DNA of 64,000 nt. Origin: Kitasatospora xanthocidica. Lineage in GTDB: Bacteria > Actinomycetota > Actinomycetes > Streptomycetales > Streptomycetaceae. The stretch is taken from the NCBI RefSeq assembly GCF_014656195.1, contig NZ_BNBY01000006.1, forward strand, positions 253,301 to 317,300, written 5' to 3'. Positions 30,649 to 39,149 of this stretch are shown piece by piece (position 1 is the stretch's first letter; every line of letters starts with the position of its first letter). The notes beneath the pieces are model-generated. The model had not been told where the DNA came from. It saw only the letters and a list, made by a program, of their open reading frames with translations, and did not search any database. The translations under genes and the position numbers were made by a program.

Positions 30649-32124
30649 ATGCGTCATGCACACCCTGTGGAAACCGTTCGGGCCGCCGAGGGCGCGCTGA
30701 TGGCGCGGCTGCCGGAGGGCACGCTGATGCAGCGGGCGGCCGCCGGGCTGGCGGTGACGTGCGCCCGGTTGCTGACCCGGCGTCGGGGGCGGGTGTACGG
30801 CAGTCGGGTGGTGGTGCTGGCGGGCAGTGGGGACAACGGGGGTGACGCCCTGTACGCCGGGGCCGCGCTGGCCCGGCGCGGGGCCCGGGTGACGGCGGTG
30901 CTGCTGGCACCGGAGCGGGCGCACCGGGGCGGGCTGGCCGCGCTGCGGGCGTCCGGCGGACGGGTGACGGCGGAGCAGGACGTCGGACTGGCCGACTTCT
31001 CGTGCGCGGACCTGGTGCTGGACGGGATCGTCGGCATCGGTGGCCGGGGCGGGCTGCGCCCCGCGGCGGAGCCGTACGCGCGGGCGGCGCGGCGCGGCGT
31101 GGTGGTCGCGGTGGACCTGCCCAGCGGCGTGGACGCCGACACCGGCGAGGTGCCGGGCGCGGCGCTGCGCGCGGACGTCACGGTCTGCTTCGGCACGTAC
31201 AAGCCCGGGCTGCTGGTCGACCCGGGGGCCTCGTACGCGGGCGCCGTGCAGCTGGTCGGCATCGGGCTGGAGCTGCCGGAGGCGGACGTGACGGCCCTCC
31301 AGCACGCGGACGTGGCGGCGCTGCTGCCGGTGCCCGGCGCGGAGAGCGACAAGTACCGGCGCGGCGTGGTCGGGGTGGCGGCCGGCTCGGCGACGTACCC
31401 GGGGGCGGCGCTGCTGGCGGTCGCCGGGGCGCTGCGCGGTGGCGCGGGCGCCGTCCGGTACGTGGGCGCCGCGGCCGAGGAGGTGGTGCGGCGCTTCCCG
31501 GAGACGCTGGTCACCGAGGGCGGGCCGGCCGGGGCCGGGCGGGTGCAGGCCTGGGTGGTCGGGCCGGGCGGCGGCGAGGGGGCGCGGCAGGCGCTGGCCG
31601 AGGCGCTGGCGAGCGACGTCCCGGTGCTGGTGGACGCGGACGGGCTGACCGAGCTGGGCCGGCTCGGCCCGGACGCGCTGGCCGGCCGCACCGCGCCCAC
31701 CCTGCTCACCCCGCACACCGGCGAGGCCGCCCGGCTGCTCGCCGGCGCCGAGGGCACCCCGCCGCCGGCCGCCGACGACCTGGCCGCCGCCCGGCTGGCC
31801 ACCGCCCGCCGGCTCGCGGCCGCCTACCGCGCGACCGTGCTGCTGAAGGGCTCCACCACGGTGGTCGCCGATCCGGGCGGCGCCGTCCGGGTGAACCCCA
31901 CCGGCACCTCCTGGCTGGCCACCGCCGGCAGCGGCGACGTGCTGGCCGGTCTGGCCGGCTCCCTGCTGGCGGCGGGCCTGCCGCCGCTGGACGCCGCCTC
32001 GGTGGCCGCCTACCTGCACGGTCTGGCCGGCCGCGAGGCGGCGGGCGACCCGGGCGCGCCGGTGACGGCGCTCGCGGTGGCGGAGGCGCTGCCGGCGGTG
32101 TGGCGGGCCGTCCGGGAACCTTAG
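30649..32124 (+). CDS. nnr: Bifunctional NAD(P)H-hydrate epimerase / ADP-dependent dehydratase
   Basis: 491 residues from ATG 30649 with GGAGGAG upstream. N-terminal YjeF_N domain (about 1-215; GSGDNGGDALYAG, VDLPSGVDADTG) and C-terminal ribokinase-like dehydratase domain (LLTPHTGEAARLL, VLLKGSTTVVAD, and TAGSGDVLAG with the catalytic Asp near 430). It repairs hydrated NADH/NADPH. A -10-like TAGCGT lies at 30611. Followed by alr. Confidence 0.95.
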   Translation: MRHAHPVETVRAAEGALMARLPEGTLMQRAAAGLAVTCARLLTRRRGRVYGSRVVVLAGSGDNGGDALYAGAALARRGARVTAVLLAPERAHRGGLAALRASGGRVTAEQDVGLADFSCADLVLDGIVGIGGRGGLRPAAEPYARAARRGVVVAVDLPSGVDADTGEVPGAALRADVTVCFGTYKPGLLVDPGASYAGAVQLVGIGLELPEADVTALQHADVAALLPVPGAESDKYRRGVVGVAAGSATYPGAALLAVAGALRGGAGAVRYVGAAAEEVVRRFPETLVTEGGPAGAGRVQAWVVGPGGGEGARQALAEALASDVPVLVDADGLTELGRLGPDALAGRTAPTLLTPHTGEAARLLAGAEGTPPPAADDLAAARLATARRLAAAYRATVLLKGSTTVVADPGGAVRVNPTGTSWLATAGSGDVLAGLAGSLLAAGLPPLDAASVAAYLHGLAGREAAGDPGAPVTALAVAEALPAVWRAVREP

Positions 32125-32311
32125 GACGGCGGCCGCGCGGGGCCCGGGTGGCGGCGCCCGAACGGAACCGTGGACTCCGGCCGCGGCGTCCGAACAGAAG
32201 GCGTCGAGCGGTCCGTCGGCGGGCCCGGACGGCGGGCGGGCCCCGGCCGTCGGTCGCCGCGCCGACGGGCCGTTCGGCGAGGACTCCGGGACGTCTGGGA
32301 GACTGACCCTG

Positions 32312-33511
32312 ATGACAACTGCGAACACGACCGGCACAGCCACCCTGACCGACGGCGTACGGGCCGAGGCGACCATCGATCTCGGCGCCCTGCGCGGCAA
32401 CCTCGCGGCGCTGCGCGAGCGCGTCGGCAGCTCGGCGGTGATGCTCGCGGTCAAGGCGGACGCCTATGGCCACGGCGCGGTCGAGTGTGCCCGGGAAGCG
32501 GTCGCCAACGGGATCGGCTGGCTCGGCTGCGCGACGCCCGACGAGGCGCTGGCGCTGCGGGCCGCGGGCATCCGCCCGGAGCAGGCCCGCATCCTGTGCT
32601 GGCTGTGGACGCCCGGCGGGCCGTGGCGCGAGGCGCTGCGCGCGGGCCTGGACATCTCGGTCGGCGGCCAGTGGGCGCTGGACGAACTGCTCCCGGCCGT
32701 CCGCGAGACCGGCATCCCGGCACGCGTGCACCTGAAGGCCGACACCGGCCTCGGCCGCAACGGCTGCCAGCCGCACGACTGGCCGCAGCTGGTCGCGGCC
32801 GCCCGGCGCGCCGAGACCGAGGGCCTGCTCACCGTGGTCGGCGTCTGGTCGCACTTCGCGGCCGCCGACGAGCCCGGCCACCCGTCGATCCGGGCCCAGC
32901 TGGACTCCTACCGCGCCGCGCTGGCCGTGGCCGAGTCGGCCGGGCTGCGCCCCGAGGTGCGGCACCTGGCGAACTCGCCGGCCACCCTGCTGCTGCCGGA
33001 GGCGCACTTCGACCTGGTCCGCACCGGCCTGGCCGCGTACGGGCTGTCGCCGGTGCCCGAGGTGGGCTCGCCGGCCGACTTCGGGCTGCGCCCGGTGATG
33101 GCGCTGTCCGCGCGGCTGGCGCTGGTCAAGCACGTCCCCGGCGGGCACGGGGTCAGCTACGGCCACCACTACACGACGCCCGGCCCGACCACCCTGGGCC
33201 TGGTCCCGATCGGTTACGGCGACGGCGTCCCCCGGCACGGCAGCGGCACCGGCCCGGTGCAGATCGGCGGCAAGTGGCGCACGGTGGCCGGCCGGGTCGC
33301 GATGGACCAGTTCGTCGTGGACCTGGGCGGGGACACCCCCGGGATCGGTGACGAGGCGCTGCTGTTCGGCAACGGCGAGCGCGGTGAGCCGACCGCCGAG
33401 GACTGGGCCCGGGCCTGCGGCACCATCTCGTACGAGATCGTCACCCGGATCGGTGCCCGGGTGCCCCGGCGCTACCTGGACGGCAGCCACACCGGGGTGC
33501 CGTCGGCATGA
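32312..33511 (+). CDS. alr: Alanine racemase
   Basis: 399 residues from ATG 32312. PLP lysine Lys48 in AVKADAYGHG and the second catalytic base Tyr283 in VSYGHHY are present, as is VAMDQFVVD. It makes D-alanine for peptidoglycan. The last four bases (ATGA) overlap the next gene, so the hydrolase is co-translated. Confidence 0.97.
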   Translation: MTTANTTGTATLTDGVRAEATIDLGALRGNLAALRERVGSSAVMLAVKADAYGHGAVECAREAVANGIGWLGCATPDEALALRAAGIRPEQARILCWLWTPGGPWREALRAGLDISVGGQWALDELLPAVRETGIPARVHLKADTGLGRNGCQPHDWPQLVAAARRAETEGLLTVVGVWSHFAAADEPGHPSIRAQLDSYRAALAVAESAGLRPEVRHLANSPATLLLPEAHFDLVRTGLAAYGLSPVPEVGSPADFGLRPVMALSARLALVKHVPGGHGVSYGHHYTTPGPTTLGLVPIGYGDGVPRHGSGTGPVQIGGKWRTVAGRVAMDQFVVDLGGDTPGIGDEALLFGNGERGEPTAEDWARACGTISYEIVTRIGARVPRRYLDGSHTGVPSA

Positions 33512-34800
33512 CCGAGGCGCCGACCGGGGAGGGAGCGGTCGCGGCGGTCGCCAAGGCGGCCGGCGCGGCCTCCGGGGTGAGCCGGGCGGGCGTGATCGGG
33601 ATCTCGGTCGGCGTGCTGGCGGCCGGGGCGGCCGCCGGGGTGGCGATCGAGCGGCTGACCGTCGGCCGGGCGATGCGCCGCCGGGCCCGGGCCGAACTGG
33701 ACGCCGGCGCGCCGTACGGCTCGCTGCGCGGGCGCCCGCGGACGGTGGCCGCGCCGGACGGCACCGAGCTGTACGTGGAGCTGGACGGCACCGGCTGGGG
33801 CCCGGACGGGCCCGGGCACCTCGGCGAACCCCGCCCCGGAGGCGAGCGGGCGGATCACACCGCACCGCTGACCGTGGTGTTCTGCCACGGCTACTGCCTC
33901 AACCAGGACAGCTGGCACTTCCAGCGGGCCGCGCTGCGCGAGGGCATGCGGCTGGTCTTCTGGGACCAGCGCAGCCACGGCCGCTCCGAGCGCTCCCGCT
34001 CGTACCTGGCGGGCGAGCCGGCCGGCATCGACCAGCTGGGCGGTGACCTCAAGGCGGTGATCGACGCCGTCGCGCCGACCGGTCCGCTGGTGCTGGTGGG
34101 CCACTCGATGGGCGGCATGACCGTGATGGCGCTGGCCGACCAGCACCCGGAGCTGTTCCGGGACCGGGTCGCCGGGGTCGCCCTGATCGGGACGCTCGCC
34201 GGTGACTGGAACGAGGTGAGCCTCGGCCTGCCGAAGGCCGGCGCGAAGCTGTTCAAGAAGGTCGCGCCCGGGATGGTGAAGCTGCTGGGCCGCCAGGTCG
34301 ACCTGGTGGAGGCGACCAGGCGGCTGGGCTCGGACGTCACCGCCGTCTTCTACCGGCGGTTCTCCTTCGGCGGCCGGGACGTCGACCCCGGCGTGGTGCG
34401 GTTCGCCGAGCAGCTGCTGGACGCCACCCCGATCGACGTGGTCGCCGAGTTCTACCCGGTCTTCGGCGCGCACGAGAAGTACGAGGCGCTGTCCGCGCTG
34501 CGCGGCCTGCCGGCGCTGGTGCTGGCCGGGACGAAGGACCTGCTGACGCCCTCGGCGCACAGCGAGGCGATGGCCGAGCGGCTGCCCGGGGCCGAGCTGG
34601 TGCTGGCCGAGGGCGCCGGGCACCTGGTGATGCTGGAGCGCCCGGAGCTGGTCGACCGCGAGCTGGCGTTGCTGCTGCGCCGGGCCGCCGACTTCGCCGG
34701 GGCCGCGCCGCTGCCCCCGGCCGTTCTCGACCTGGCCCGCGGGCCCGCCGCCGAACCGGTCGCGGACAGCACCGCCGAACCCGCCGTCGACCCCGCCTGA
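33508..34800 (+). CDS. Membrane-anchored alpha/beta hydrolase
   Basis: 430 residues, overlapping alr by ATGA. One hydrophobic segment (about 26-48) anchors it, followed by an alpha/beta-hydrolase domain: HGYCLNQDSW oxyanion region, nucleophile GHSMGG (Ser about 199), Asp in GTKDLLTP and His in GAGHLVMLE. The Pro/Ala/Glu-rich C-terminus is disordered. Substrate unknown; the coupling to alr is conserved in related actinomycetes as far as I recall and may reflect a cell-envelope role. Confidence 0.9.
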   Translation: MTEAPTGEGAVAAVAKAAGAASGVSRAGVIGISVGVLAAGAAAGVAIERLTVGRAMRRRARAELDAGAPYGSLRGRPRTVAAPDGTELYVELDGTGWGPDGPGHLGEPRPGGERADHTAPLTVVFCHGYCLNQDSWHFQRAALREGMRLVFWDQRSHGRSERSRSYLAGEPAGIDQLGGDLKAVIDAVAPTGPLVLVGHSMGGMTVMALADQHPELFRDRVAGVALIGTLAGDWNEVSLGLPKAGAKLFKKVAPGMVKLLGRQVDLVEATRRLGSDVTAVFYRRFSFGGRDVDPGVVRFAEQLLDATPIDVVAEFYPVFGAHEKYEALSALRGLPALVLAGTKDLLTPSAHSEAMAERLPGAELVLAEGAGHLVMLERPELVDRELALLLRRAADFAGAAPLPPAVLDLARGPAAEPVADSTAEPAVDPA

Positions 34801-34909
34801 CGTCCCGTCCCGGTACCCGCCCGGCGCACCCGGGGCCGGCGATGTGGCACGGTAGCGGTGGCGGCCGGCGGTCGGCTCGCCGGTACGGACCGAAGGGCAA
34901 GACACGCGC

Positions 34910-35407
34910 ATGGGCTCGCACGCCACTCTCACCGTCCCCACCCCGGAGCGGATGGGCCGGCTCGGCCGGGAGCTGGCCACGCTGCTTCGGCCGGGTGACC
35001 TGGTGCTGCTCTCCGGCGAGCTGGGGGCGGGGAAGACCACGCTGACCCGCGGCCTGGGGGAGGGGCTCCAGGTCCGCGGCGCGGTGACCTCGCCGACCTT
35101 CGTGATCGCCCGGGTGCACCCCTCGCTGGTCGGCGGCCCGGCCCTGGTGCACGTCGACGCGTACCGGCTCGGCGGGGACCTGGACGAGATGGAGGACCTC
35201 GACCTGGACGTCTCGCTGCCGGAGTCGGTGGTCGTGGTCGAGTGGGGCGAGGGCAAGGTCGAGCGGCTGTCCGAGGACCGGCTGGAGGTCCGGATCGAGC
35301 GTGCCCTGGGCGACACCGCCGCCGGGGACGACCAGGACCCGCGCCGGGTGGTGCTGACCGGCATCGGCCCGCGCTGGGCGGCCGTGGAGCTGGCGGAGCT
35401 GGCGTAG
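34910..35407 (+). CDS. tsaE: tRNA t6A biosynthesis ATPase TsaE
   Basis: 165 residues from ATG 34910. Walker A GELGAGKTT at 36-44 (Lys42), SPTFVIARVH and HVDAYRLG are TsaE motifs. It drives the TsaB-TsaD cycle that adds threonylcarbamoyl to A37 of ANN-decoding tRNAs. Partner genes tsaB, rimI and tsaD lie 1.1 kb downstream. Confidence 0.96.
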   Translation: MGSHATLTVPTPERMGRLGRELATLLRPGDLVLLSGELGAGKTTLTRGLGEGLQVRGAVTSPTFVIARVHPSLVGGPALVHVDAYRLGGDLDEMEDLDLDVSLPESVVVVEWGEGKVERLSEDRLEVRIERALGDTAAGDDQDPRRVVLTGIGPRWAAVELAELA

Positions 35408-35496
35408 CGGTCCAGGGGCCCGTCTTCGAATTCCCGGGACCGCCGGCGTCGGGCCGGGGGTACGCCACCGCCGGTTCCGGCGGCGAGTCGCGGAGA

Positions 35497-35519
35497 CTTG
35501 CCGACAGGCTGTCGGCAAG
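35497..35519. repeat. 23-bp palindrome downstream of tsaE
   Basis: Arms CTTGCCGACAG (35497-35507) and CTGTCGGCAAG (35509-35519) around one G. It could be the tsaE terminator or an operator for the downstream micro-ORF, 44 bp before an iron-box-like dyad. Confidence 0.75.
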
Positions 35520-35562
35520 ATGTTGCGGCCGGGGCACCGGGCGTGGTGGGATGGTTGCTGCG

Positions 35563-35578
35563 GTTAGGTCTGCCTAAC
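35563..35578. promoter_or_regulatory. Iron-box-like dyad (IdeR/DmdR type)
   Basis: GTTAGG-TCTG-CCTAAC, a perfect 6-bp dyad resembling actinobacterial iron boxes (TTAGG...CCTAA), though shorter in spacing than the 19-bp consensus. It ends 12 nt before the ATG of the 64-residue ORF. Confidence 0.45.
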
Positions 35579-35590
35579 TAGGGAGGCGCC

Positions 35591-35785
35591 ATGTCGAGCA
35601 CCACCCCCGCCCCGGAACGCGCCGTGCGCGCCGCCGGGGCCGGAGAGCCCGCCCGCTGCGCTCCGGGGGAGCCGATGCGGGCGCTGCTGGCCGCCTGCGC
35701 GGCCGCCGAGGCGGTGTCCACCCCGCCCGAACCCGGGCCCGGGCAGGCCGAGGAGCCCGAGGCGCGGGCGCCCCGGGCCGCGTGA
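35591..35785 (+). CDS. Small hypothetical protein (64 aa)
   Basis: ATG 35591 is preceded by AGGGAGG with 5-nt spacing, which supports translation. The protein is Ala/Pro/Glu-rich with a central GEPARCAPGEPMRALLAACAAAEAVSTPP, including two Cys. There is no membrane segment and no family I recognise. An iron-box-like dyad lies directly upstream, so iron-responsive expression is possible. It ends 7 nt before the end of the opposed gene. Confidence 0.55.
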   Translation: MSSTTPAPERAVRAAGAGEPARCAPGEPMRALLAACAAAEAVSTPPEPGPGQAEEPEARAPRAA

Positions 35786-35792
35786 GGCCGCC

Positions 35793-36389
35793 TCAGGCGA
35801 CCACGACCACCTTGGTGTCCTTCGGCGCGAAGTCCCAGAGCAGCTGACCCTCGGCGCGGCCGCTGCGGATGCCGCCGGTCTTGGCCTTCGGGTCGGCGGT
35901 CGGGGTCTTCGGGTCGGTGGTCGAGGTCGTGCCGTCCACCGCCGCGCTGAAGCCGAACACCACGCCGTTCTGCTGCGCGAAGCGCACCACGTGCTCGATC
36001 TGCCGGCCGTCCGTGCCGGTGCCGGTCGGCGTACGGCTGTACACCGCGTAGCTGCCCGGGGTCGGCTCGACCGTGCCCGGGGCGACCTGGAAGGCGGCCG
36101 CGACCTGCGGCGTCTTCTTCGGGTCGACCAGCCAGACGTAGTGGCTGCTCACCGAGTAGACCACCCGCGGGCCGGTGCCCGTGGTGACCGGCGGCGGCGG
36201 GACGGTCGGCGTGGCCGAGGCGCTCGGCGCCGCCGTGGTCGGCGTGCCGGCCGCCGCGGTGGTCACGGCGGGCTTGGCCACGCCGGCCCGGTCCTGGGCG
36301 CCGTTGGCCTGGAAGGCCAGCAGGCTCACCACCGCCAGGGCCCCCAGGGTCAGCCCCGTGACCACCACTCCAGGACCCATCTTCGCCAC
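35793..36389 (-). CDS. Membrane-anchored L,D-transpeptidase-like protein lacking catalytic motif
   Basis: 198 residues from GTG 36389, which has GGGAG five bases upstream; the frame continues upstream but without a site. A single N-terminal membrane segment (VVVTGLTLGALAVVSLLAF), a Thr/Ala/Pro linker, then VVYSVSSHYVWLVDPKKTPQVAAAFQVAPGT...GSYAVYSRTPTG...IEHVVRFAQQNGVVFGFSAA, which resembles the N-terminal strands of YkuD domains. The SHGC catalytic motif is absent, so an enzyme role is doubtful. It is divergent from tsaB. Confidence 0.75.
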   Translation of the reverse strand: MAKMGPGVVVTGLTLGALAVVSLLAFQANGAQDRAGVAKPAVTTAAAGTPTTAAPSASATPTVPPPPVTTGTGPRVVYSVSSHYVWLVDPKKTPQVAAAFQVAPGTVEPTPGSYAVYSRTPTGTGTDGRQIEHVVRFAQQNGVVFGFSAAVDGTTSTTDPKTPTADPKAKTGGIRSGRAEGQLLWDFAPKDTKVVVVA

Positions 36390-36532
36390 GTGCGCTCCCG
36401 CTGCCGTCCCTTTTCGTACTGCCTTATCGTGCCAGGTCCGTCCGTCCGGGTCGCAGCGCCTCGGATGTGTGTTCCCGGTTGGCACGTCCTGCCGGTCGGC
36501 CGGTCGGCCCAACGTCGGTCTAACCTTGACCC

Positions 36533-37207
36533 GTGCTGCTGCTCGCGTTCGACACCGCTACCCCCGCCGTCACCGCCGCCGTCCACGACGGCACCGCCGT
36601 CCTGGCCGAGACCCACCAGGTCGACGCCAGGCGCCACGGCGAACTGCTGCTGCCCGCGATCGACGGGGTGCTGCGGACGGCCGGGGTGGACAAGCGCCGG
36701 CTCACCGGCATCGCGGTCGGGGTCGGCCCGGGCCCGTACACCGGCCTGCGGGTCGGCCTGGTGACCGCCGCCGCGCTCGGCCACGCCCTCGGGCTGCCGG
36801 TGCACGGCGTCTGCACCCTGGACGCGATCGCCTTCCAGGCCCGTGCCGAGGGCCTCGCCGGGCAGCCGTTCACGGTGGCCACCGACGCGCGCCGCAAGGA
36901 GGTCTACTGGGCCTCCTACGACGCCGAGGGCCGCCGCACCGAGGGCCCCGGCGTGGACCGCCCGGCCGAGCTGACCCCGCACCCGCGGTCCGTCGGCGCC
37001 GGCGCGCTGCTCTACCCCGACGCCTTCCCGGGCGCGGACGGCCCCGCGCACGTGTCGGCCGGCGCCCTGGCCGGCTTCGCCGCCGCCGAGCTGGCCGCCG
37101 GGCGCGAGCTGCTGCCGAACGTCCCGCTGTACCTGCGCCGCCCGGACGCCCAGGTCCCCGCGGCCTACAAGACTGTTCTAGGGGGCAAGGCGGTGCTCCC
37201 GGCGTGA
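36533..37207 (+). CDS. tsaB: tRNA t6A biosynthesis protein TsaB
   Basis: 224 residues from GTG 36533 (LLLAFDTATPAVTAAVHDG). GVGPGPYTGLRVGLVTA is the TsaB signature; the ASKHA-fold partner of TsaD. No Shine-Dalgarno; TAACCT at 36521-36526 ends 6 nt before the GTG, so the mRNA may be leaderless. It overlaps rimI by GTGA. Confidence 0.95.
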   Translation: MLLLAFDTATPAVTAAVHDGTAVLAETHQVDARRHGELLLPAIDGVLRTAGVDKRRLTGIAVGVGPGPYTGLRVGLVTAAALGHALGLPVHGVCTLDAIAFQARAEGLAGQPFTVATDARRKEVYWASYDAEGRRTEGPGVDRPAELTPHPRSVGAGALLYPDAFPGADGPAHVSAGALAGFAAAELAAGRELLPNVPLYLRRPDAQVPAAYKTVLGGKAVLPA

Positions 37208-37719
37208 ACGACGGCACCACCCTGCGCCCGATGCGCTGGTGGGACATCGCGCCGGTGATGGAGCTGGAGCAGCGGCTCTTCCCCGAGGACGCCTGGTCCA
37301 GCGGGATGTTCTGGTCCGAGCTGGCCGAGGCCCACGCCGGCGGCACCCGCCACTACACCGTCGCCACCGCCGCGGACGGCACGATCGTCGGCTACGCCGG
37401 GCTGATGGCCGTCGCCGGCGAGGGCGACGTCCAGACCATCGCGGTCGACGGGCGCCACCAGGGCGCCGGCCTCGGCACGGCACTGCTCACCGACCTGATC
37501 CGGGAGTCCGCCCGGCGCGGCTGCGCCGAACTGCTGCTGGAGGTGCGGGTGGACAACCCGCGCGCCCAGCGGCTGTACGAGCGCCACGGCTTCGAACCGG
37601 TGGGCATCCGGCGCGGCTACTACCAGCCCGCCAACGTCGACGCGCTGGTGATGCGCCTCGACCACCCCAGTACCGACAGCACTGACCCGAAGGACATTGA
37701 GGACACCCGCCATGGCTGA
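37204..37719 (+). CDS. rimI: Ribosomal-protein-alanine N-acetyltransferase RimI-like
   Basis: 171 residues from GTG 37204, overlapping tsaB by 4 nt. GNAT fold with [44 protein letters not shown] (acetyl-CoA loop) and [23 protein letters not shown]. It acetylates N-termini, classically of S18. It overlaps tsaD by 8 nt. Confidence 0.93.
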   Translation: MNDGTTLRPMRWWDIAPVMELEQRLFPEDAWSSGMFWSELAEAHAGGTRHYTVATAADGTIVGYAGLMAVAGEGDVQTIAVDGRHQGAGLGTALLTDLIRESARRGCAELLLEVRVDNPRAQRLYERHGFEPVGIRRGYYQPANVDALVMRLDHPSTDSTDPKDIEDTRHG

Positions 37720-38812
37720 CGAACCGCTCGTCCTCGGCATCGAGACCTCCTGCGACGAGACCGGCGTCGGCATCGTGCGCGGCACCACGCTGCTGGCCGA
37801 CGCGGTCGCCTCCAGCGTCAACGACCACGCCCGCTTCGGCGGCGTCGTCCCGGAGATCGCCAGCCGCGCGCACCTGGAGGCGATGGTCCCGACCATCCAG
37901 CGCGCCCTGGACACCGCCGGGATCAAGGCCGGTGACCTCGACGGCATCGCGGTCACCGCGGGCCCCGGCCTGGCCGGCGCGCTGCTGGTCGGCGTCAGCG
38001 CCGCCAAGGCGTACGCCTGGGCGCTCGACAAGCCGCTGTACGGGGTCAACCACCTCGCCTCGCACATCTGCGTCGACCAGCTGGAGCACGGCCGGCTGCC
38101 CTCGCCGACGATGGCCCTGCTGGTCTCCGGCGGGCACTCCTCGCTGCTGCTCAGCGAGGACATCACCACCGACGTCCGCCCGCTCGGCGCCACCATCGAC
38201 GACGCGGCCGGCGAGGCCTTCGACAAGGTCGCCCGGGTGCTCGGCCTCGGCTTCCCCGGCGGCCCGGTCGTCGACCGCACGGCCCGCGACGGCGACCCCA
38301 AGGCGATCGCCTTCCCGCGCGGCCTCTCCGGCCGGAACGACCCCGCGTACGACTTCTCCTTCTCCGGCCTGAAGACCGCCGTCGCCCGCTGGGTGGAGGC
38401 CAAGCGCCGGGCCGGCGAGGAGGTGCCGATCGCCGACGTGGCGGCGTCCTTCCAGGAGGCCGTCACCGACGTGCTCACCCGCAAGGCCGTCAAGGCGTGC
38501 AAGGACAACGGCGTCGACCACCTGATGATCGGCGGCGGCGTGGCGGCCAACTCGCGGCTGCGCGAGATGGCCCAGCAGCGCTGCGACCGGGCCGGCATCC
38601 GGCTCCGGGTGCCCCGGCCGGGCCTGTGCACCGACAACGGCGCGATGGTCGCCGCCCTCGGCGCCGAGATGGTGTGGCGCGACCGCGCCCCCTCCGCCTT
38701 CGACCTGTCCGCCGACTCCTCGCTGCCGGTGACCGACGTCCACGTCCCCGCCGCCGGGCACGGCGACGTCCACGGCCAGGCCTACGACGCCCTCGCCGGC
38801 GGCAACGGATGA
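37712..38812 (+). CDS. tsaD: tRNA threonylcarbamoyladenosine transferase TsaD
   Basis: 366 residues from ATG 37712 with GAGG at 37699-37702. [15 protein letters not shown] start, metal-binding HxxxH (His114, His118) in [23 protein letters not shown] and [10 protein letters not shown]. It transfers threonylcarbamoyl to tRNA A37 with TsaB and TsaE. Coupled to rimI upstream and to the next small gene by ATGA. Confidence 0.97.
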   Translation: MADEPLVLGIETSCDETGVGIVRGTTLLADAVASSVNDHARFGGVVPEIASRAHLEAMVPTIQRALDTAGIKAGDLDGIAVTAGPGLAGALLVGVSAAKAYAWALDKPLYGVNHLASHICVDQLEHGRLPSPTMALLVSGGHSSLLLSEDITTDVRPLGATIDDAAGEAFDKVARVLGLGFPGGPVVDRTARDGDPKAIAFPRGLSGRNDPAYDFSFSGLKTAVARWVEAKRRAGEEVPIADVAASFQEAVTDVLTRKAVKACKDNGVDHLMIGGGVAANSRLREMAQQRCDRAGIRLRVPRPGLCTDNGAMVAALGAEMVWRDRAPSAFDLSADSSLPVTDVHVPAAGHGDVHGQAYDALAGGNG

Positions 38813-39111
38813 CCGTCGCCGCGATGTGGGAGGCCCGGGCGGCGGACGGCCGGGGCGCCGAACTCGCCGCCTGGGTACGGGAGTCCGTGCTGCCCGCGGT
38901 GCGCGGCACGGCCGGGCTGGAACGCCTCGAACTGCTCTCCGCCCCGGGCGAGCGGGTGCTGCTGATCACCTGGTGGAGCGGCGAGCCGGCGCCCGTCGCC
39001 GACCCGCCGGCCGGACTGCTCGGCCGTCCGGTGCACCGGTGGTCGTTCACCAGCCAGCACGTCGAACAGGACCTGGCCGGGAACCGCCGCCCCGGCCGCT
39101 ACCGTGCATAG
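38809..39111 (+). CDS. Small protein, possible dimeric alpha/beta-barrel (ABM-like)
   Basis: 100 residues, starting in the tsaD stop (ATGA overlap). [56 protein letters not shown] resembles the beta-alpha-beta pattern of antibiotic-biosynthesis-monooxygenase-like proteins, but without residues I can call catalytic. Translational coupling suggests a constant ratio to TsaD. Function unknown. Confidence 0.7.
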   Translation: MTVAAMWEARAADGRGAELAAWVRESVLPAVRGTAGLERLELLSAPGERVLLITWWSGEPAPVADPPAGLLGRPVHRWSFTSQHVEQDLAGNRRPGRYRA

Positions 39112-39149
39112 CTGAGAGAAAGCTGGACGGGAACCGGGAGCGCGGTGCG

